From: Tribonema minus
Lineage: Eukaryota; Sar; Xanthophyceae; Tribonematales; Tribonemataceae
Direction of reading: 5' to 3'
DNA length: 64,000 bases
Assembly (NCBI GenBank): GCA_017506865.1
Contig: JAFCMP010000006.1
Span: 434,001 to 498,000, forward strand
The notes beneath the pieces were generated by a model that was not told the DNA's origin, ran no database searches, and saw nothing but the letters and a program-made list of their open reading frames with translations. A program made the position numbers and the translations under genes. Of the stretch, positions 54,294-64,000 are shown piece after piece. Position 1 is the stretch's first letter. Every line of letters begins with the position of its first letter.

Positions 54294-54842
54294 CGAGTAC
54301 GAAAAGACGACCTTTGACCAAATCCACCAGGCGATAGCGGTACGATGGCGCACGAGCAGGACTTGGCGCGTGGTGCATCAGGAGTAAACTCTCGCGCAAC
54401 GCGGAGCTCTGGAGTTGTGTTGGCCAAGCTGCCCTATGGCCACAACCCGGAGCCGAGGCGTGTGCAGAGGTCACGGAGTTTGTCCGTGGGACGCGCAGCA
54501 TCACTGGCAGATGCTGTTGCGATCAAGGCTGGAGGCGCTGCTGGTGGCGCAGTCGTACCAGCCCAGAGTGCGAACGAGCTAGCAAGCGGCAGCGCAGTGA
54601 GAACAGAGCCTGTGCCAGGGCCTGCAACTGACGCTGCAGCTGCGGCGGCTCCGCACCACTTGTCCACCATCGGGAGCAGCGACACCACTTCAGGTCCAGT
54701 ATCTGTCGCTGACCACGCTTTGGTGGAGTGGGCAGACAGTGCTGCTGCCGACTGGGGGCACGAGTCTGGCGGCAAGCCTTCTGGACCCACATGACTTCTT
54801 GGCGCCCTCGCCGACAACCCGAAGCACCTGGTCATCCGCCCG

Positions 54843-57236
54843 ATGGGATCTGGGCCCGGAATGGAGGCGGCGCCCTCTCCTAGGGAGCGTGAAATGGAGC
54901 AGGAGGAGCAGCGAAAGGAAGCTGCGACGGTGGGGCATATGACTGCCGAGGAGGACTTGGACTTGCAGCTCAACATGGAGTTGCAGTTCCTGCAGTCCGA
55001 GGTAACCAGCCTCAAAGGGGGGCTCGCAGGGGTGGCCAACACCACCTCTCTCATGGGGCAGGATCTGTGCATGGTAATTACGCACAACTTGCCCGGTATC
55101 GACACATCGCTGCGCAGGCACCAGATGCAGCTGACGGAGCACGCTAGTGCACTGGCGCAGATGGGGAGTGGCCCCACCATCGCAGGCGGTGCAGCATCAC
55201 AGCGCGACATGGACGCGCTGGTACAGGATGTGATTCCTGTCATACAAGGAGACATGGCGGCCATCGCGGGGAGCATCGCGGAGGTCGGTGAGAGGGTTGC
55301 AACTGCGGAGTTGCGGCTGATCCACATGGGTGAGCGCCTGTCAGGAGTGGCAGCGGAGGTTGCGCAGGGGCAAAAGCGCATGGAGGACTCCGAGGTGATC
55401 GCGCGGCAAGAGGATCTGCTGCGGCGGCACAACAACGCTGCAGAGGGCGTGGGGGACATGCGGCGCCAGCTACTTGAGGTGGGCACTAAAGGTGCGATGC
55501 TTGATGCGCAGCGTCGTACCACAACGGCGTATGAGACATCCTTCCACTCTGTGGGTAACAACTTTGGCAGCGCAGCACCCAGTGTGGCTCCCGAGGACAG
55601 CGTGTCAGTAGCAGACTTCAGCACCAGCGGCCCGGCAGTGCCGCTTAGTACGATCCGCAGCAGCAGCGTGGCACGACCGCCTATTGCGCCATACGCTGCA
55701 CCATTGGCTGGGCCTGGAAAGCACGTGTCGCCGAGCGGATCGGCGGCGCCGACCATTCCTGCTGGCGGCGCTGACGCCCGGCCACTGCGTCAACAACTGG
55801 AACGTGTAACAAGCAGCTACGCTGCTGACTCGTCGGATGCGACTTTGGCACCCACAGCGCAGCCTACTATGAAGCCCGACGCTCAGCTGCAGCTGCAGCA
55901 TGCAGCAGATCAGAGCTACTTCCATCAGGCTCTGATGACACTTACTATGCAGCGCGATGCAGCTACGGCAGAGGCTCAGCAGCTACGGAGGGCCAACGCT
56001 GGCCTATCGGCGGCGCCAACGGCCGCAATGGCGGCCGCCCCAGGTACTATGCAAGCAGCGGCTACCCAGCAGAGGCCATCGACGACTGCTGCGCCAACTG
56101 CCTTGCCTGCTGCCACCCTCGCGGACAGCGGCAGCAGCGACTTTGGCGCCGCAGCCCGCGGCGCCGGCAGCAGCGGCGGCGCCGGCAGCAGCGGCGGCGC
56201 TGCAGGCAGCGGCGGCGCCGGAGGCGGCGGCGGCGGCGATGGCGGCGGCGGCGGCGGCGGAGGCGGCAGCGGCCCCTCTAGATCGCCCCGGGGCAGTGTA
56301 CCGGTTGGCGCAGCCTCTGGCGGCGGCAGCGGCGGCGGCAGTGGAGGCGGCGGTGGTGCAGGTGGCGCTGGTGGTGGCGGCAGTGGAGGCAGCCGCGACG
56401 ACAACTTTGATCGTGATGGCTGGGCTCTGCGCCGTGTACCGGCAGACTTGGACAAGCTGTTCCATGGCCTCACGCCTGTAAACCGCGGCGACGAGTATGT
56501 CGTGTGGCAGATTGGCAGTCAACTGCTGGTGCACCTGCGCCACGCCTGCTCACTCGCGTGCCAGAAGGCCAAGCTGCCGCAGGTGCTCAACAGGGAGGAC
56601 GACTTTGGTTGCGAATGGCTGGCCCCCTTCACCATGGGCCTGTGCGTCGCCTTACGGGGCTCGCACCCTGCAGCAGCAACGGTGCGCGAGCAGGCAGAAC
56701 AATGGATCGCGGAGGGCGCACGGGGGGTGGCGGCTGGCACGAGAGACCTGCAGCTCTACAAGTGGCTCATGGAACAACTGGGGGAGCACTTCCAGCAAGG
56801 TCAGCCTTCTCGCATTGCGGCGGACCTGTTACGCGTGGCGGTGCGCAAAGACACGCCATTCCGTGATGCGCTCAACTACATGCAGTCCAAGTGCAACCTG
56901 TCCGCAATGATCGACCCGACAAACGACAACCTACGCGTCCAAGCTCTTACGGGCTTGGTGAACAGGCAATACCCAACGATTGCCGCGCAGGACAACATTC
57001 GGGACATCATCAACCGCCACACACGCTACAGCATGCACCAGGCGCTTGAGGCGCTCAAGGCGCACCGCTCCGTGCAGCATCTCGCCAGCGGCGCACCCGC
57101 CGGCTACTCTATATACCCGGAGACACTCAGCACGGGCTCAGGCGGAGGCGCCAGCGGTCTAAGTGGCGGCAGTGGTGGTGGTGGCACCAATGATTACGCG
57201 CTGGGCGACAGGAGGCGCAGGCAGCAGCGTGAATAA
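54843..57236 (+). mobile_element. Gag-like open frame of the + element
   Basis: A frame of 797 residues. The first half is Gln/Glu-rich with predicted coiled coil, the middle is a Gly/Ser/Ala linker (56160-56400), and the last about 280 residues form a helical domain (DRDGWALRRVPADLDKLFHG through YSMHQALEALKAHRSV) in the place of a capsid domain. The fold is inferred from position and from the zinc knuckle that follows. Confidence 0.65.
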
Positions 57237-57320
57237 GTAACACTGAACTCTATGGCTCTGTTGGCAGTGGTGGAGGAGAAATTCACCAGCTCGGAGCGGG
57301 CGCGGGGTAACGCGCTGGGG

Positions 57321-57359
57321 TGCTACAACTGCGGCGGTGATCACCTGTTCAGCGCATGC
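57321..57359 (+). mobile_element. CCHC zinc knuckle of the + element
   Basis: CYNCGGDHLFSAC fits C-x2-C-x4-H-x4-C, the nucleocapsid knuckle that binds RNA. Confidence 0.85.
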
Positions 57360-57734
57360 TCGGAGGCATTCAACCACGCAGGTTGGGCAGCGGCAGCAGT
57401 ACAACGCCCACAGGTGCAGAAATTTGCGCCTACGAACCAGACGACGTGGCAGGCACTCCGGTCGCGCGTACGTGCTTTCAACAGCGGCGATGCCTCCTCG
57501 CTTCAGGGCCCGCGCAGCAGAGATTCTGCAGATGGTGGAAGCGGAAGTGGCGCTGGCGGTGGCAGGAGCTACAACCGCTACGGGGGCGGCTACGGCTGCT
57601 GCGGCCGTGGCAACAGTGGCAACAGGGGCACCTAGGGGTGCGACCCCCAGCCCACTCCTGCCTGGGGGGGAGCACTTGGAGCCTCTAGTGTCACTGGGGG
57701 GGGGGAGTGACGCCCTCCCCCCGACGACAGTCAG

Positions 57735-58450
57735 AGACGCTGCGGCAGCAGCGGCGCCTGCGGGCGTCGCGCAAGCTGCAGTGCGCGCGACGTCTGCGGG
57801 GGCGACGGCGAGCGCCGCCCAAGCAGCTGACGCGCAGCTGAGCGCTGCGGTGGCAGCGGCGCCCTCGGGCGCCGCGCCAGTCGCAGCGCGTACTTCTGGT
57901 GTGGCGGCGCCGCGGCGCGCCGCGCACGCACCAGAGGCACTACGGAGTGCTGTGGCAGCAGCGGCGCCTACTGACGTCGCGCAAGCTGCAGCACGCGCGG
58001 CTTCTGCGGGGGTGCTGGTGAGCGCCGCCCAAACGGCCGACGCGCAACGAAGCGCTGCGATGGCAGCGGCGCCCTCGGGCACCGCGCCGGTCGCGGCGCG
58101 TGCTGCTGGTTTGGCGGTGCCTGCGCGCGCCGCGCACGCACCAACAGCACCACGGAGGGCTGCGGCAGCAGCGGTGTCTATGGACGTCGCGCAAGCTGCG
58201 GCGCGCGCAGCTTCTTCAGTGGCGCCGTCGAGCGCCGCCCAAGAGGATGACGCGCAGCGGGGCGTTGCGATGGCAGCAGCGCCCTCGGGCGCCGCGCCAG
58301 TCGCGGCGCGTGCTTCTGGTGTGGCGGCGCCGCGACGCGCCGCGCTCGCACCAGCAGCACCACGGAACGCTGCGGCAGCAGCGGCACCTTTGGGCGCTGC
58401 GCTGTCTGCAGTGCATGCAGCTTCTGCAGCAGCGGCGAGCGCCGCCCACG
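57735..58450 (+). repeat. Ala-rich coding minisatellite in the + element
   Basis: About four units of roughly 200 bases encode variants of AAAPSGAAPVAARASGVAAP and RSAA-AAAP-DVAQAAARAAS. A related array lies at 61440-62115. Codons are mostly GCG/GCA/GCC. Confidence 0.85.
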
Positions 58451-59505
58451 CAGCAGCTGCGCAGCAGAGCGTTACGACGGCGCAGCTTCCGTTGAGCGCT
58501 GCTGCTGAGGAGGCGCCCACGAACGCTGCTCAAGTCGCAACGGCGTGTTGGAGACCGGCGGCGTTGGCGGCGCCTGATGGTGCTGCACAGTCGCCGGCGA
58601 CAACAACTACGTCTGTACAGCGGTGGCCTATTTTGGGGCGACGTAAGTCCAGCGGCGCGCGGCTACGGCGCGCGCGCGCGGAGCGCCTGCAGCAGGAGCA
58701 GCGCGCTCGACAGCCGGTAGCACCCCTCAGCCCTATTCAGGAGCGTGGTACTCCAGCACGGAGACCCGTGCATGCTGCGGCGGGTCATGGAGTTGGCGCG
58801 CACGCGTCATCGCAAGGGGGGGTGAGGATACCACCAGCACCAGCAGTGAGTAGGTGCAGCACGGCTACAACTCAGTCACTTAAAGTTACTGCAACTTCTG
58901 TGCCGGCACATTTGGCGACTGCAGCAGCTGCTGCGACGCGACACACGACAACTCCATCTTCTACACCAACTTCAACTCTGACATCAACTGCGACTCCCAC
59001 ACATTCCTCAAGACCGCCTTCAGCACCACTCAGCGGCGGCGACGCTGCTGCGGCGGCGCACGCCGCCGACGACGCCGCCTTTGCAGCGGAGCAGCAGCGC
59101 AGGCTGATAGCTCTGCAGCGGCTTCATGCTTTCAAGGTGGATGGCACGGCTCAACCTGAGCCGCAGCGGCGGATGCGCAGCTGGGCGCCGGCGGCAGAGA
59201 CCCTTGGCGCCATCGACGAGGTGCTGGACGGCGAGGCGGGCCTGACAGCGGTGGAGACAGCCATGGCAGAGGAGGCGCGCACTGTTGAGCGCTGCTTCGA
59301 GATACTGGCGATGTGGGCGCCGGAGGACGGAGCTGATGACGGGGCGGTCTTGGCATACTACGCTGAGGTGGCAGCGATGGAGGCCGCAGTACTACCTGTA
59401 CCACAGCAGGCAAGCATGCCCAACGTAAGGGGCAAACTCTATACTGACGTGCACTCTAGGTTCAAGGCCCGTTTACGCTCTGCGCGCGCACTACGTTGCA
59501 AGTTT

Positions 59506-59800
59506 TCTAGGGACATTCTCTGGGACACTGGGGCCTCAATTACTGCCATCAGGGAGCAAGCATTCCGCAAATTAGTTGCATCAGGAGCCATAGAGCAACG
59601 GGATGTTCACCAACTCAGCAAACCTAGGGCAGTAGCCGGTGTTGACACATCCAAGAAGCCACAGCTCGTCACCCACGCTGTAGCGCTTCACTTTGAGGCT
59701 GATGGCCCAGACGGGGTAGCTTTCACTCAGCTGGCGCTCATTGTACCACATCTGCCACACGACATCATCATTGGGCGTGACCACATCAGCAGACATAAGT
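59506..59800 (+). mobile_element. Retropepsin-like protease region
   Basis: ILWDTGASITAI holds the DTG catalytic triad of an aspartic protease. LPHDIIIGRDHI about 80 residues later matches the conserved hydrophobic-hydrophobic-G-R-D/N end of the domain. Confidence 0.85.
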
Positions 59801-60239
59801 GGCATGCAAGTCATAGTGGCAGTGGGCCCACATACGTGTATGGCGAGCCATCAGCAGAGTCCACCCCCAGCTTCAGTCCCAAAGTCCCAGTGTACACCTA
59901 CGGAGAGGAACGCGATTGGGTGGCAGTAGTGCGCGTCGCAACAGAGCTAGATGGCCTTGAACATGGTGTGCAGACAGTTTGGGTTCAAGTGATGGAGTCT
60001 AATGGGATCACACCTGTCGTCTCCTGCCCGGGAGAACTGGACACAGCACATCTGACCATTGCGGAGGAATTCCTGAATCACATGTACACACGCGAGCTGA
60101 CGGTTGGGCTGCATGCCAAGCCGGTCAAGCTCGAGCAGCGGGGGGGGGCCCTCTCGCTGCCACATGGCACCGTGCTGGGCAAGGCGCGGCCGCTACGTGA
60201 GGTACCTGACAGCGTGCTGGAACGGGACCCGAACGCGCG

Positions 60240-61090
60240 CGCCACGGCGGTAGAGGTTTACTGCGGCGCTGGCGGCCTGGCGGAGGGGCTCCAGCCCTAC
60301 TTGAACGTCAAGCTAGCCGTTGACTCTGAGGAGCGCGCTCTTCGGATATACAAGGAGAATCACCCTCATACGGACGTCCGCCGCCGGGATATGGCGGACC
60401 CATCTACGCGCGCAGAGCTCATTGCAGATATGTGGCGGCTGCGCGCCGAGGTCTTATTAGGGGGCCCCCCCTGCCAGAAATTCTCAACAGCAGGGGAGGG
60501 GAGACGGCTTTGGGCATGGAGCACCTCTACTACATGCTGGAGGTAGCAATGGGCGCAGAGACCTGCCGACTACTGCAGATTGAAAATGTTCCGGGCCTTG
60601 GGGCGGCACCGGAGCTGGCGGAGTTTCTGCGCTGCGCAGCACACGGCGGCTTCACGGTGCAGCAGGAGCTAGTGATCACTGGTGCAGACAGCCGCATTGC
60701 TCAGACGCGCACGCATGTGTTTTGGCTGCTGGGGCGACCTGGCACTGGCGAGCACGACAGCGCGCGCATGCAGGCGTCTATGCACCAGGCAGTGCAGTTG
60801 CTGACATATGCCAAGCAGCACGCTGAGTACGACACCGTGCGCAACGTCACCAGCGACGTGCTTGACTCCAACGGTCAGCGGCGCGACTTCTTTGCAACAG
60901 TTGGCCGCAACACTAAGGCCAAACAGGTGCACTCTATGGACGGCCCGGCGCCGACCATTCGCGGCTGCACGTACCGCCGAAACCTGCAGCCTAACATCGA
61001 CGTGCGACCACAGGATGCTACGCAGGACCCGGCTGAGCACGCGCGCGCGGAGTACCTACCCTGGCATGCGCTGCGCGCCATCACAGCTTT
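60240..61090 (+). mobile_element. C5 DNA cytosine methyltransferase region of the + element
   Basis: Motifs in the usual order: I (VEVYCGAGGLAEGL, 60250), IV (GGPPCQKFS, 60461-60487, with the catalytic Cys), VI (IENVPGLG, 60580), VIII (QTRTHVFWLLGR, 60700) and IX/X (GPAPTIRGCTYRR and LPWHALRAI, 60940-61080). These belong to the Dcm/DNMT fold that methylates cytosine at C5 using SAM. The region is broken. It sits where a reverse transcriptase would be expected after the protease. Confidence 0.88.
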
Positions 61091-61439
61091 CCCACCTCGT
61101 ACAAGTGGGATGCTCCAGAGCCGCCTGACGTCACTGCCTACTCACAGATGCTGGCAAACGCGGTGTGCCCGCAAATGGCGGACCTACTGGGGGGGATCCT
61201 GCTGCAGAGCGGATTGCTGCATGATGTTGTGGACCAGGCGGCGGCATCGTCGCTGCCAGATCCAGTACAAACCCTCATCAATTCTGGCACCCACCACGCT
61301 TTCGGCAAGTATGGAGTGGCTCTTGCACAGGAGGCGCGCAGACGTGTGGCGCGCGGAGCGCGGGCGCCCCTCAAGCACAGGCTGCTGCAGCTGCGGCGGC
61401 GCCGGCGAGCGCTGCGACGGCGGCGCCGGCGAGCGCTGC

Positions 61440-62115
61440 TGCAGCAGCGCCGGTGAGCGCTGCTGCAGCGGCGCCGGCGAGCGCTGCTGCGGCGGCAGCA
61501 TATACAGGCATTGCGCGCAGTGCGCCGCGGGCTGCTGCCGCGGCGCCGCAGGGTGCCGCGCAGTCAGCGGCCGCGCCGCGGAGCTCTGCGACAAAAGAGA
61601 CGTCTTCTGGCCCCGTACACGGCGACACTGCTGCTGCTGCGCAGGCAGCGGCTGCACGCCGGGACGCTGCGGCGGCATCGGTGCCGGCTGGCACCGTGCG
61701 CGCTGCGGCCCAAGCTGCCTCAGGGGCGGCTCATAAGGATGTTGCGCAGGCAACAGTTGCGCGACGGAGCGCTGCGACGGCAGCGGCGCCCGAGGGCGCC
61801 GCGCCAGTCGCGGCGCGTGCTGCTGGTGTAGCGGCTGCGTCGGCGCGCGCCTCGCGCGCACCAGTGACACCAGGGCGTGCTGCAGCAGCAGCAGCGCCTG
61901 TGGGCGCCGCGCCAGCTGCAGCGCGCGCAGCCTCTTCGGTGGCGCCGACGAGCGCCGCCCAAGCGGCGGACGCGCAGCGGAGCGCTGCGGTGGCAGCGGC
62001 GCCTACGGGCGCCGCGCCTGTCGCGGCATACGCTGATTCTGCCGCGGCGCCGACCAGCGCCGCGCATGGAGTGGCAACACAACAGAGCACTGCGGCAGCA
62101 GCGGCGCATGCTGGC
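61440..62115 (+). repeat. Second Ala-rich minisatellite array
   Basis: Units like those at 57735-58450 (SAAQAADAQRSAAVAAAP), reaching the boundary with the inverted LTR. Confidence 0.8.
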
Positions 62116-62123
62116 GCTGAACC

Positions 62124-62340
62124 GGAACCAACTGATGAAACAACTAGTCTCCGTACTACACTTCAGCAAGTGCAGGGAACAATGCAGAGAAGACACCCAC
62201 ACACAACACAGCTGACCGAACTGTGCTATGTGTATTCTGGGGCTGCTGCTCTTGTCTGAGCCAAACAAACAACAACGAACAACTCGTAACTGCCAACCGT
62301 AACAGTTACAGGTGACACCCCAACATCCAGTGTCACCACA
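62124..62340 (-). repeat. LTR of the - element
   Basis: Exact reverse complement of 54077-54293 (217 bases). The purine-rich tract on its inner side marks it as a 3' LTR. Confidence 0.85.
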
Positions 62341-62522
62341 GTCACCCCCCCTAGATTGGAAAGGGTACTGCAAGGGGGACCCACTACACATATGCAACAT
62401 GACTCGCAAGCCAATGCTACACATTGCAATGACTCCTGTGCAAACGCAGTCAATATGCAAAGGCATGCCGCACAAGACGCCTCTCACACGCCGGGGTCTC
62501 TACCAAGCACATGACCGTGTGA

Positions 62523-63869
62523 CTACACATGCAATGATTCCAGCTGGGCTTGTGTGCCAACTAGGAACCAAGAACCATTCGATGCATCTGGGCGCGTGTT
62601 GTACAAGCTAGGGTCCAGTACTAGGGTCTGATACACCCCTTCAACAATCCAGAACACCCTATGAGCTATCTGTGTATGCCTTGTCTTCCCCTTTGAGACT
62701 ACGCCCGTGAGCTCGCCCTCACACCAAGTAAGGTGCTCTTCGCCGCTTGGCTCCGTGAACTTGAAAACAGCCATAAGCTGCAGTCCGCTGATAGCTGCAC
62801 TCTGCAACACCAATGTCGCAGGTGGCTGGAGTAACGCCTCCGCCAGAGGCGCAAGCTCATACGAGCCCGCACCACATTGGGCCAGAACGCCGCCAACGCC
62901 CCGCGCCTTGACGGCGCGTCGCAGCTGACGCTTGACCACCTGAGTGTTTGAGCCCGCCACTGTAATGTCGCGACAGGCAATGGCCTTGTTTAATGTAGAC
63001 CAGTACTCCTCGAGTACTTGGGGGCACTCATCTAGCTGCTCGGAGTCCTCCCACGAGTCAACTATCCCCCCACTGGTTGCACCCTCCCAGCGAATTAGGT
63101 ACTGTAGGCGGTGCCCCCGCCCGCGCGCTGCCGCCGCTACACGATGTTGAAGTATTGCCTCTACACCGTGCCGCTGGAAGTTGTGAGCAGCAACGTCGTC
63201 AGTATAGAGTTTGCCCCTTACGTTGGGCATGCTTGCCTGCTGTGGTACAGGTAGTACTGCGGCCTCCATCGCTGCCACCTCAGCGTAGTATGCCAAGACC
63301 GCCCCGTCATCAGCTCCGTCCTCCGGCGCCCACATCGCCAGTATCTCGAAGCAGCGCTCAACAGTGCGCGCCTCCTCTGCCATGGCTATCTCCACCGCTG
63401 TCAGGCCCGCCTCGCCGTCCAGCACCTCATCGATGGCGCCAAGGGTCTCTGCCGCCGGCGCCCAGCTGCGCATCCGCCGCTGCGGCTCAGGTTGAGCCGT
63501 GCCATCCACCTTGAAAGCATGAAGCCGCTGCAGAGCTATCAGCCTGCGCTGCTGCTCCGCTGCAAAGGCGGCGTCGTCGGCGGCGTGCGCCGCCGCAGCA
63601 GCGTCGCCGCCGCTGAGTGGTGCTGAAGGCGGTCTTGAGGAATGTGTGGGAGTCGCAGTTGATGTCAGAGTTGAAGTTGGTGTAGAAGATGGAGTTGTCG
63701 TGTGTCGCGTCGCAGCAGCTGCTGCAGTCGCCAAATATGGCGCCGTTGCCGGCGCAGAAGTTGCAGTTGTAGCCGTGCTGCAGCTACTCACTGCTGGTGC
63801 TGGTGGTATCCTCACCCCCCCTTGCGATGACGCGTGCGCGCCAACTCCATGACCCGCCGCAGCATGCAC
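62523..63869 (-). mobile_element. Open frame of the - element with chromodomain and unknown C-terminal domain
   Basis: 448 residues. The N-terminal part (LIALQRLHAFKVDGTAQPEP) is shared with the + element. The chromodomain is VEAILQHR, then RLQYLIRWEGATS and DSWEDSEQLDECPQVLEEYW: the VE-IL, Y-L-KW and TWE motifs of chromatin-reading chromodomains. The last about 90 residues (LTWCEGELTGVVSKGK, then HRVFWIVEGVYQTLVLD) look beta-rich and could be a small Tudor-like barrel, which is inference only. Confidence 0.75.
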
Positions 63870-64000
63870 GGGTCTCCGTGCTGGAGTACCACGCTCCTGA
63901 ATAGGGCTGAGGGGTGCTACCGGCTGTCGAGCGCGCTGCTCCTGCTGCAGGCGCTCCGCGCGCGCGCGCCGTAGCCGCGCGCCGCTGGACTTACGTCGCC

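Larger units (their letters stand above)
54077..62123 (+). mobile_element. LTR retroelement with Gag-like, zinc knuckle, protease and C5 DNA methyltransferase; broken, 3' end missing
   Basis: The 5' LTR is 54077-54293. Then come a coiled-coil and Gly-rich Gag-like region (longest open frame 54843-57236), a CCHC zinc knuckle (57321-57359), an Ala-rich minisatellite region, a retropepsin-like protease (about 59506-59800) and a C5 cytosine methyltransferase (about 60240-61090), then more Ala-rich repeats. I find no reverse transcriptase, RNase H or integrase, and no 3' LTR in this orientation. The element is broken (several breaks) and internally incomplete. Its LTR is identical over 217 bases to the inverted one at 62124-62340, so the family moved recently. 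The protease type and the sibling's chromodomain suggest Ty3/gypsy chromovirus kinship. Confidence 0.8.
62124..64000 (-). mobile_element. Sibling LTR element with chromodomain, minus strand, 5' end beyond window
   Basis: Read on the - strand from 64000 toward 62124. About 64000-63204 matches 58637-59448 of the + element closely. Then follow a chromodomain (about 63195-62985), a further C-terminal domain, a purine-rich tract (AGGGGGGGTGAC) just before the LTR, and the 3' LTR 62340-62124. Protease, methyltransferase, reverse transcriptase and integrase are absent between the Gag-side region and the chromodomain, so it is an internally deleted, non-autonomous copy. The frame in the window is open; whether the whole copy is intact cannot be judged. 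Confidence 0.75.

Noticed and set aside
54434-55756. 440-residue - strand open frame
   Set aside because: It lies antisense to the Gag-like region and is Ser/Pro/Ala-rich as expected from the mirror of a GC-rich coding strand. No domain.
57159-58520. 453-residue - strand Ala-rich open frame
   Set aside because: Mirror of the Ala-coding minisatellite. GC-rich Ala repeats stay open in several frames.
54077-62340. Reading the 217-base inverted repeats as terminal inverted repeats of one DNA transposon
   Set aside because: Gag-like, zinc-knuckle and protease parts plus a purine tract next to the right copy fit LTRs of two opposed retroelements better. No matching target duplication is seen around the pair.

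Overview
This window is nuclear DNA of a eukaryote, probably a single-celled alga or flagellate. Genes are split into many short GC-rich exons with mostly GT-AG introns (a few GC-AG), there is no bacterial operon structure, and TTAGGG/CCCTAA telomere-type repeats lie inside introns. TTAGGG argues against most green algae and against typical dinoflagellates (TTTAGGG), and suggests a stramenopile, haptophyte or similar lineage. I cannot settle the species from sequence alone.

Layout. (1) 66-9930, +: the 3' two thirds of a CLEC16A/GOP-1-family gene (endosome and autophagy regulator); its 5' end lies outside the window. (2) 12457-11395, -: a two-exon gene of unknown function, divergent from (3) 12930-16370, +: a PPAN/SSF1 Brix-domain ribosome-assembly factor, 426 aa. 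(4) 16950-23569, +: a complete six-exon AK2-type adenylate kinase, 240 aa. (5) 24730-36782, +: an unconventional myosin of about 950 aa in about 19 exons. (6) 37629-42240, +: a Tubby-like protein. (7) 43380-52690: a gene-poor block made of two diverged copies of a 3-4 kb unit with inverted arms and C/G-rich hairpins. (8) 53717-64000: a Cys-rich ORF, then a young but broken LTR retroelement carrying Gag-like, zinc-knuckle, protease and C5 DNA-cytosine-methyltransferase parts, and tail-to-tail with it a sibling copy on the - strand that ends in a chromodomain.

The most unusual pattern is in the introns. At more than a dozen exon-intron junctions in four unrelated genes (CLEC16A, PPAN, AK2, myosin), the junction itself (the exon edge with its splice site and some intron) is repeated in tandem 2-5 times inside the adjacent intron. 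The outermost or innermost copy is the working one and the rest are decaying. At least one such copy (27690-27728) has kept both splice sites and the reading frame, so it may be a newborn exon. Some of the same junctions use GC donors. I know of no named description of this as a genome-wide process.

The host genes have no common pathway: they are ordinary housekeeping genes in one neighbourhood. The retroelement is notable because a methyltransferase and a chromodomain in one family point to self-directed chromatin marking. Recruitment of methyltransferases by retrotransposons is known from a few algal and dinoflagellate lineages.
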